DNA of 6,137 bases from Bacteroidales bacterium (GTDB lineage Bacteria; Bacteroidota; Bacteroidia; Bacteroidales; UBA1556). The notes below the pieces were generated by a model. It was not told where the DNA came from and did not search any database. It saw only the letters and a list, made by a program, of their open reading frames with translations. The stretch covers positions 1 through 6,137 of the forward strand of contig JAOZSY010000159.1 of the NCBI GenBank assembly GCA_029939445.1, given 5' to 3'. Positions 1 through 5,091 of the stretch are shown piece by piece (positions within the stretch are counted from its first letter, which is position 1; each line of letters begins with the position of its first letter). Both the position numbers and the translations under genes were made by a program.

Positions 1-96
1 ATAGTTACGGAAATAATTTTTAATGCTGAATACGTGAAATATAAACTGTTTATATCGGTAGGTTTGATTTATATTTGGTATAACAGTCCTAAATAA
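1..96 (+). CDS. Possible C-terminal end of a truncated, unidentified gene
   Basis: Frame 1 of the plus strand is open from the first base to a TAA at 94-96, giving 31 residues that end in IYIWYNSPK. The other two plus frames close within the first 25 bases or so. The tail has a hydrophobic stretch (about residues 17-27, LFISVGLIYIW) that could be the last part of a membrane helix. I do not recognise the family. Support comes from context: the stub would end about 40 bp before a strong hairpin and converge with the peptidase gene, the usual arrangement for two genes sharing a terminator. Against it, 31 codons without a stop is not rare by chance even in AT-rich DNA, and a promoter-like TATATTTG lies inside at 70-77. 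A weak call that the sequence to the left would settle at once. Confidence 0.35.
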   Translation: MVTEIIFNAEYVKYKLFISVGLIYIWYNSPK

Positions 97-121
97 TTAT
101 TAAAAATAAATAATAGCTCCT

Positions 122-167
122 TTTTCAAAAACAAAATCCCCAATAATCATTAGAATTATTGGGGATT
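122..167 (-). terminator. Rho-independent terminator of the M3 peptidase gene
   Basis: A perfect 13-bp stem is formed by 135-147 and 155-167 with a 7-nt loop (148-154). It contains four consecutive G-C pairs. Read on the minus strand, the stem is followed at once by TTTTGTTTTT (134 down to 127 and the stem end), a good U-tract. It lies 23 bp after the peptidase stop codon. On the plus strand a weaker run of five T starts about 8 nt after the stem, so it might also stop transcription arriving from the left. Confidence 0.88.
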
Positions 168-189
168 CATACAAATTTTTAAACAAGGC

Positions 190-2313
190 TTATAAACCCT
201 GTCGTTTTAGATAGAAATCAATATTTGGCTCACGACCACGGAAACGTTTCCACATATTATCAACATTATCTGTTCCACCAGCTGATAAAATATTCTCATA
301 AAAAGAATCAGCAGTTGCTTTGTCGTAAAGTGAAGTTTCTGTAAATGCGCCATAAGCATCAGCATCAAGTACTGCTGTCCATAAATATGCGTAGTAACCT
401 GCAGCATATCCTCCAGCAAATATATGAGAGTAGTATGTACTTCTATAACGAACAACAATTTCGCTAATTAAACCTAACTCTTTCATGGTAGCTGTTTCAA
501 ACTCGTTTACATCTCCTGTAAAAGGAGTTTCTATTTTGTGCCAAGCCATATCCAAGACTCCTGCAGCAACAAATTCGCTTACCACAAATCCATTATTAAA
601 AGTACCAGCTTTTTGCATTTTTGCAATTAGCTCATCAGGAATTACTTCTCCTGTTTGATAATGTTTAGCATAAGTTTTCAGTACTTCAGGCTCCAATGCC
701 CAGTTTTCCATCAACTGCGATGGTAATTCAACAAAATCTCTAGAAACAGCTGTTCCCGAAAGGCTTTCATATTCGCAATTACTTAACATACCATGCAAAC
801 CGTGTCCAAACTCATGATAAAGTGTAGTAACCTCATCAAGATTAAGAAGTGCCGGAGTATTTTCTGTTGGAGGAGTAAAGTTTGTAGTAAGCGAAATAAC
901 AGGGATTATATTCTCACCTTTTTCATTACGCTGCTGCTTTCTATAAGAAGTCATCCAAGCTCCTACTCGTTTGCTAGCTCTAGGGTAGTAATCCATATAA
1001 AGAATTGAGATAAGCTCTCCATTACGGTAAACCTCATAAGCCTCAGCCATTGGATCCATTTTTGGAAGCTCTGTGTTTAGCTTAAACTCCAAATCATATA
1101 ATTTATGAGCAACTTCAAACATTCCATCACGAACTGATTCTAGCTGAAAATATGGCTTTAATTCTTCTTCGCTTAAGTTATACTTTGCCAAACGAAGTTT
1201 CTCAGTATAATACCACCAATCCCACGGATTAACAGTTGAACTTCCTGTTTCTATTTTTGCTAAATCTTGCAAATCTACTAACTCTTCCTTAGCACGTACA
1301 ATTGCTCTTTCTGCTACATTCGACATTAGAGCGTATGCTTTTTTAGGAGTTTTAGCCATATTATCCTCTAAAATAAAATGTGCCCAGTTCTCATAACCCA
1401 TCAAATGAGCTTTCTCCAGACGAAGATTTACCATCTTCTTTACATTCTCTTTATTATCAAACTCATTGTTATTGTCTCCTCTTGTTGTATATCCAATATA
1501 AATCTCTTTACGAAGCTCACTATCATCAGCATAAGAAAGAACAGGAATCATTGAAGATTTTTGAACAGTAAAAACCCATTTGCCTTCCATAGCATTATTC
1601 TTAGCAGTAATAGCTGCAGCATCAATTACTCCTTGAGGCAATCCCCTTAATCTTTTCTCATCGCTTATTACAATTTGAAAGTTATTAGTTTCTTTAAGTA
1701 TATTAGAACCAAAGTTTAATGATAAAAGACCCAATTCCTTATTAATGGTTTTGAGCTTAGCTTTATCCTCTGCATTTAAGTTAGCACCACCACGTACAAA
1801 ACCTTTATAAGTTTCCTTCACTAGTGTTTTCTGCTCCAAGGTCATATTTGTACGATCTGCATTCTCAAAAACAAACTTTACTTTCTTAAATAACTCATCA
1901 TTCATTGAAATCTCATCATAAGCAGCAGTAACCTGTGGTGTGATTTTTTGAGCTAAAGACTCCATTTCGTCATTGGTATTACATGACAGTAGATTTCCAA
2001 ATACACTTGATACTTTATCAAGAGTAGAGCCACTTCTTTCCAAAGCAATAATAGTATTTTTAAGATTAGGCTCATCAGTATTATCAATAATAGCCTTTAT
2101 TTCATTGCGCAATTCTGCAATTGCAAGCTTATAGGCAGGCTCATAATCCGATGTTTTAATTTTTTCGAAAGGAGGCACTCCATAAGGTGTGTCAAAATCC
2201 TGCAAAAGAATATTCAATTCTCCACTCATATCTTTTTCTTTAGGTTCATTTTGTTGGCATGCTGTTAAGCCAATGATAAGCAGCACTGCCAAAATAGTTT
2301 TTACATTTCTCAT
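190..2313 (-). CDS. M3-family zinc metallopeptidase lipoprotein (peptidyl-dipeptidase Dcp / oligopeptidase A type)
   Basis: A 707-residue peptidase expected to cut short peptides, probably in the cell envelope. The N-terminus is a lipoprotein signal peptide: basic MRNVK, a hydrophobic core, then the lipobox LTAC with the lipidated cysteine at residue 19. Residues about 30-250 form the helical N-terminal part typical of M3 enzymes, and the catalytic domain fills about 260-703. The zinc motif HEFGH is at 500-504, and the third ligand is Glu529 in DFVELPSQ, 25 residues after the second His as in E. coli Dcp. The substrate-binding segment starting at His630 (HIFAGGYAAGYYAYLW) and the ending KRFRGREPNIDFYLKRQGL also match the Dcp branch. 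Length fits the family (E. coli Dcp is about 680 residues, here with an added signal peptide). The start is fixed by the signal peptide; there is no Shine-Dalgarno. The gene stands alone between two terminators. Dipeptidyl versus endopeptidase activity cannot be decided from sequence. Confidence 0.95.
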   Translation of the reverse strand: MRNVKTILAVLLIIGLTACQQNEPKEKDMSGELNILLQDFDTPYGVPPFEKIKTSDYEPAYKLAIAELRNEIKAIIDNTDEPNLKNTIIALERSGSTLDKVSSVFGNLLSCNTNDEMESLAQKITPQVTAAYDEISMNDELFKKVKFVFENADRTNMTLEQKTLVKETYKGFVRGGANLNAEDKAKLKTINKELGLLSLNFGSNILKETNNFQIVISDEKRLRGLPQGVIDAAAITAKNNAMEGKWVFTVQKSSMIPVLSYADDSELRKEIYIGYTTRGDNNNEFDNKENVKKMVNLRLEKAHLMGYENWAHFILEDNMAKTPKKAYALMSNVAERAIVRAKEELVDLQDLAKIETGSSTVNPWDWWYYTEKLRLAKYNLSEEELKPYFQLESVRDGMFEVAHKLYDLEFKLNTELPKMDPMAEAYEVYRNGELISILYMDYYPRASKRVGAWMTSYRKQQRNEKGENIIPVISLTTNFTPPTENTPALLNLDEVTTLYHEFGHGLHGMLSNCEYESLSGTAVSRDFVELPSQLMENWALEPEVLKTYAKHYQTGEVIPDELIAKMQKAGTFNNGFVVSEFVAAGVLDMAWHKIETPFTGDVNEFETATMKELGLISEIVVRYRSTYYSHIFAGGYAAGYYAYLWTAVLDADAYGAFTETSLYDKATADSFYENILSAGGTDNVDNMWKRFRGREPNIDFYLKRQGL

Positions 2314-2341
2314 TAATTAGGTAGATTTAATATTTATAAAT

Positions 2342-2374
2342 AAAAAAAAGGTGTATCAAATATGACACACCTTT
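2342..2374 (-). terminator. Rho-independent terminator of fabD
   Basis: The arms 2347-2354 (AAAGGTGT) and 2367-2374 (ACACCTTT) form an 8-bp stem, continued after one A-C mismatch by three more pairs (2356-2358 with 2363-2365), leaving a 4-nt loop. On the minus strand the stem runs into eight consecutive T (2349 down to 2342, partly in the stem). It lies 46 bp beyond the fabD stop codon, and its T-tract ends only 28 bp before the peptidase ATG. Confidence 0.88.
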
Positions 2375-2419
2375 AAAGCTTTTCTTAATAATATCTAAAT
2401 AAGAATTATTAATATGTCA

Positions 2420-3307
2420 TTATGCTATTGCAGCACTTGATGTTTTCATCTTTCTGTTTACTTTCTTAAGCAAACCTTGTAATACTTTTCCTGGACCAAC
2501 TTCTATATATTCACTCATGCCGCCAGCAATCATATTATTCATAATCTGAGTCCAACGAACAGGTGATGTAAGCTGAGCAATAAGATTTTCCTTTATCATA
2601 ATAGGGTCTTTAACCGACTGAGCTGTCACATTTTGATATATGGGGCAAATTGGAGAAGAGAACTTAGTTTTAGCTATTGCTGCAGCCAATTCTTTCTTTG
2701 CTGGCTCCATTAATGGTGAGTGAAAAGCTCCACCAACATTAAGTTTCAATGCTCTACGAGCACCAGCCTCTGTTAATTTTTCGCAAGCTATATCAACACC
2801 TTCTATACTTCCAGAAATAACTAATTGTCCAGGACAGTTATAATTTGCTGCTACAACAACTTCATTCTTAATTTTACCGATTACTTTTTCAACAACAGCA
2901 TCCTCCAAACCAACAATGGCAGCCATTGTAGAAGGCTCCATCTCACACGCTTTTTGCATTGCTAAAGCACGTTTAGAAACTAATTTCAACCCATCTTCAA
3001 ATGACATTGCACCTGCTGCAACAAGAGCCGAAAATTCTCCTAGAGAATGACCAGCTATCATATCTGGCTTAAATTCATCTCCTAATAATCTTGCAAGAAT
3101 AACGCTATGAAGAAAAATTGCTGGTTGTGTAACCTTAGTTTGCCTTAGTTCCTCTTCGGTACCATTAAACATAATTTCTGTAATCTTAAATCCCAAAATC
3201 TTATTTGCTTTTTCAAATAAGTCTTTAGCATCTGAAGAAGCTTCGTAAAGATCTTTCCCCATTCCTACATACTGCGCTCCCTGACCGGGAAAAACAAATG
3301 CTTTCAT
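2420..3307 (-). CDS. fabD: Malonyl-CoA:acyl carrier protein transacylase
   Basis: Moves the malonyl group from malonyl-CoA to the phosphopantetheine arm of acyl carrier protein, supplying the extender unit for type II fatty acid synthesis in the cytoplasm. At 295 residues it is a normal single-domain FabD. The start MKAFVFPGQGAQ is the family N-terminus and contains the oxyanion-hole Gln12. The nucleophile is Ser88 in GHSLGE, Arg113 (SKRALAMQ) would bind the malonyl carboxylate, Gln161 sits in NCPGQLVISG, and the catalytic His196 is in GGAFHSPLM. The C-terminal part has the conserved EVGPGKVLQGLL. All key residues are present. No other fab gene or acpP is adjacent, so fabD is not in a fab cluster here. 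It begins 115 bp after the BI-1 gene with a long hairpin in the gap, and ends at its own terminator. I found no clear promoter; the best -7-like match, TTTATTTG at 3382-3389, has one mismatch and lies in the hairpin. Confidence 0.97.
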   Translation of the reverse strand: MKAFVFPGQGAQYVGMGKDLYEASSDAKDLFEKANKILGFKITEIMFNGTEEELRQTKVTQPAIFLHSVILARLLGDEFKPDMIAGHSLGEFSALVAAGAMSFEDGLKLVSKRALAMQKACEMEPSTMAAIVGLEDAVVEKVIGKIKNEVVVAANYNCPGQLVISGSIEGVDIACEKLTEAGARRALKLNVGGAFHSPLMEPAKKELAAAIAKTKFSSPICPIYQNVTAQSVKDPIMIKENLIAQLTSPVRWTQIMNNMIAGGMSEYIEVGPGKVLQGLLKKVNRKMKTSSAAIA

Positions 3308-3334
3308 TTAGTGTTAATTTAATTATTAATAACT

Positions 3335-3394
3335 ATGTCTTTATTCAATTCTTCTTTAAAATATAATATCTAAAGTAGAAACAAATAAAGACAT
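3335..3394 (-). other. Long imperfect hairpin in the fabD upstream region
   Basis: Two perfect 11-nt arms (3335-3345 and 3384-3394, ATGTCTTTATT on the minus strand) enclose a second pair of arms (3349-3358 and 3371-3380, nine of ten paired) around a 12-nt A/T loop. The 3x3 gap between the two stem parts reads UGU against UUG in minus-strand RNA, allowing U-G and G-U wobbles plus one U-U. It begins 28 nt after the BI-1 stop codon and ends 27 nt before the fabD ATG. No U-tract follows it in the sense direction, so it is not a normal terminator of the BI-1 gene; a T-rich tract follows it only on the plus strand. It may be a leader structure, an RNA-processing site or a protein-binding dyad. The dyad itself is certain; its function is unknown. 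Confidence 0.55.
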
Positions 3395-3422
3395 TTTGTT
3401 TTTATTTAATCTATTTAATAAG

Positions 3423-4145
3423 CTATTTTCTGTCGCCCATAAAACGAAGCAAAAATAAGAATAAATTTATGAAGTCTAAATATAAATTTAAGGCCCCCAT
3501 AATAGCTAATTTATTTACATGTTCGCTAGGATGATCAATACCTGCGCCAATTCTTTTAAGCTTCTGTACATCATAGGCTGTAAGGCCAGTAAATATTAAA
3601 ACTCCTAAAAAGCTTATTATATAATCCATTGTACTACTTCCCATAAACATATTCACAACACTAGCTATGATGATGCCTATAAGAGCCATCATAAGTAACG
3701 AACCAAATTTAGTAAGATCTGTTTTTGTAGTATAACCTACCACAGCCATTACTATAAACATTAGCGATGTAACTAAAAAGGTTTGAAAAACTGAGCTAGC
3801 AGTATACATTAGTAGAATAAAACTAAGACTCATTCCCATAAGTATAGAATATATTCCAAAAACAATAACTAAAGCTCCGTATGATAGTTTATTAAATCCA
3901 AAATTCATTACTAGAATAATAGCAAATGGAGCAAACATTACAACCCAACCTAAGCCTGTCATACCATCTACTGTATATAGTAGAGAATATAATTCAACAT
4001 CTGTTCCAATATAAAAAGCAGTAGCTGCCGTAATAGCTAAGGCAATACCCATCCAAGAAAAAACATTAGAAATAAAGTTCTTTGCCAAAGAACCAGTATA
4101 ACCGTATGATTGCTGATCTAAATTCGATTGTTTTGTAAAATTCAT
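3423..4145 (-). CDS. Bax inhibitor-1 / YbhL-YccA family multi-pass membrane protein
   Basis: A 240-residue inner-membrane protein of the BI-1 (TMBIM) family. I estimate seven hydrophobic helices at about residues 24-47, 62-81, 89-113, 118-138, 147-168, 173-190 and 213-236. The family signature is clear near the end: FTGLTAYDVQKLK, then GALNLYLDFINLFLFLLRF. Asp192 and Asp224 in these two motifs correspond to the aspartate pair that controls pH-dependent calcium leak in the studied homologue BsYetJ. The stretch between them is longer than in YetJ and resembles the E. coli YbhL type. In bacteria the role is only partly known: calcium leak for YetJ, and interaction with the FtsH protease for YccA. 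The neighbours give no hint to function. The start is supported by a normal family N-terminus and a promoter element 40 bp upstream; no Shine-Dalgarno is visible. Confidence 0.93.
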   Translation of the reverse strand: MNFTKQSNLDQQSYGYTGSLAKNFISNVFSWMGIALAITAATAFYIGTDVELYSLLYTVDGMTGLGWVVMFAPFAIILVMNFGFNKLSYGALVIVFGIYSILMGMSLSFILLMYTASSVFQTFLVTSLMFIVMAVVGYTTKTDLTKFGSLLMMALIGIIIASVVNMFMGSSTMDYIISFLGVLIFTGLTAYDVQKLKRIGAGIDHPSEHVNKLAIMGALNLYLDFINLFLFLLRFMGDRK

Positions 4146-4185
4146 CTAATAAGCTTTTATATATTATAGAAGTATTTATTGCATG

Positions 4186-4193
4186 CAAATTTA
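4186..4193 (-). promoter_or_regulatory. Bacteroidota-type -7 promoter element for the BI-1 gene
   Basis: On the minus strand the bases read TAAATTTG, an exact match to the TAnnTTTG -7 element of Bacteroidota sigma factors. It lies about 40 bp before the ATG, which would give a leader of roughly 35 nt. I see no clear TTTG-type -33 element at the usual distance. A 10-bp direct repeat (4171-4180 and 4203-4212) flanks it. Confidence 0.55.
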
Positions 4194-4288
4194 CAATAAA
4201 TGAGTATTTATTAAATGTTAGAAATGTTAATATTTACAAAATATGAGTTAATATTATCAACATCAAACCATTAATAAATAAAAGAATA

Positions 4289-4900
4289 TTAGGATAATTT
4301 GGTACTTATTAGTCTCAAAAATTCATCTCTAGTTTTAGGATCATTAAGAAATGCCCCTGTAAAGTCGGAAGTAGTAGTTACAGAACTCTGTTTCTCGATA
4401 CCACGCATTGCCATACAAAGGTGCTTAGCCTCAATAACAACTGCAACACCTAGTGGGTTTATAGCATCATCAATAGCATCTTTTATCTGCATTGTTAGGC
4501 GTTCTTGAATTTGTAATCTACGAGCAAAGACTTCCACAACACGCGCAACTTTACTCAAGCCCATAACTCTACCATTGGGAATATAGGCTACATGAGCTTT
4601 GCCAATAAAAGGAATCATATGATGCTCGCACATGGAGTAAAGCTCTATATCTTTAACAATCACCATTTGTTTATAATCTTCGGTAAATACTGCCGATTGG
4701 ATAATCTCCTTTGCATTAGCATGATAGCCCTGCGTCATAAATTGCATAGCCTTAGCCACACGAACAGGAGTTTCCAACAAGCCTTCTCTATTAGGATCTT
4801 CGCCCAATAAACCTAATATTTCCTTATAATGAAAAGCAAGCTTATGAGTTGTTTCATCATCAAATTCATCAACTCTTTTATATCCTTTAATTTTTGTCAT
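4289..4900 (-). CDS. folE: GTP cyclohydrolase I (type IA)
   Basis: Converts GTP to 7,8-dihydroneopterin triphosphate and formate, the first step toward tetrahydrofolate and also toward queuosine precursors; acts in the cytoplasm as a homodecamer in characterised members. At 203 residues it is the usual bacterial length. The N-terminal helical part carries the motif DPNREGLLETPVRVAKAM (residues 35-52). The zinc ligands are Cys91 and His94 in MCEHHMIPF and Cys162 in KHLCMAMRG, and the catalytic His93 is present, matching E. coli Cys110, His113, Cys181 and His112. The ending SVTTTSDFTGAF is also typical. Keeping the zinc-cysteines identifies the classic zinc enzyme rather than the metal-flexible FolE2. 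The start MTKIKGYK follows a promoter element closely. It stands alone, divergent from murA, with 143 bp before the BI-1 gene and no clear terminator between. Confidence 0.97.
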   Translation of the reverse strand: MTKIKGYKRVDEFDDETTHKLAFHYKEILGLLGEDPNREGLLETPVRVAKAMQFMTQGYHANAKEIIQSAVFTEDYKQMVIVKDIELYSMCEHHMIPFIGKAHVAYIPNGRVMGLSKVARVVEVFARRLQIQERLTMQIKDAIDDAINPLGVAVVIEAKHLCMAMRGIEKQSSVTTTSDFTGAFLNDPKTRDEFLRLISTKLS

Positions 4901-4925
4901 TACAATTTCTTTTATTATTTAAATG

Positions 4926-4933
4926 CAAAAGTA
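4926..4933 (-). promoter_or_regulatory. Bacteroidota-type -7 promoter element for folE
   Basis: The minus strand reads TACTTTTG, an exact match to TAnnTTTG, 25 bp before the folE ATG. This predicts a short leader of about 20 nt. The matching -33 element is weak: a GTTTA lies about 20 bp further upstream, not a clean TTTG. Confidence 0.6.
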
Positions 4934-5000
4934 AAATATTATTAATTATAAACCTGAGAAATTATTGTATAACATTAGTGATTTTAAGCAACAAAAATCA

Positions 5001-5052
5001 ATTAACATTTATACGTTAATAATTAAAGATGCTAACTATATTGATACAATAT
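5001..5052. promoter_or_regulatory. Two short dyads in the folE-murA divergent intergenic region
   Basis: The 191-bp region between folE and murA must hold promoters for both genes. On the murA side it has no TTTG, so no standard -7 element is visible for murA. It does hold two small inverted repeats: ATTAAC and GTTAAT at 5001-5006 and 5015-5020 (8-nt spacer), and ATATTG and CAATAT at 5038-5043 and 5047-5052 (3-nt spacer). The second lies 39 bp before the murA ATG, where an operator could act. Such short A/T dyads are common by chance. Confidence 0.2.
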
Positions 5053-5091
5053 TTACCTATTATCTTCATTGTTGAATATAAAAATATAATT

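Noticed and set aside
207..458. Open frame on the minus strand overlapping the peptidase gene in another frame
   Set aside because: It is an out-of-frame shadow of the conserved C-terminal part of the M3 peptidase; low-complexity composition and no family resemblance.
793..1571. Two short plus-strand open frames (793-1008 and 1380-1571) antisense to the peptidase
   Set aside because: They lie fully opposite the conserved catalytic domain, have no promoter or plausible protein features, and arise from its codon pattern.
3382..3389. TTTATTTG on the minus strand as the fabD promoter
   Set aside because: One mismatch at a key A of TAnnTTTG, no -33 partner, and location inside the hairpin arm; too weak to list as a promoter.
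3335..3400. Reading the fabD-upstream hairpin as the terminator of the BI-1 gene
   Set aside because: The T-rich tract is on the wrong side: it follows the hairpin only on the plus strand, where no gene is transcribed toward it.
4226..4288. Possible terminator after folE made from the AATATT-rich repeats
   Set aside because: The pairing is short, pure A/T, with a loop of about 15 nt and no following U-tract on the minus strand, so it does not meet the standard of the two clear terminators.
4299..4810. Two plus-strand open frames (4299-4508 and 4592-4810) antisense to folE
   Set aside because: Both are opposite highly conserved FolE sequence and show no sign of being genes themselves.
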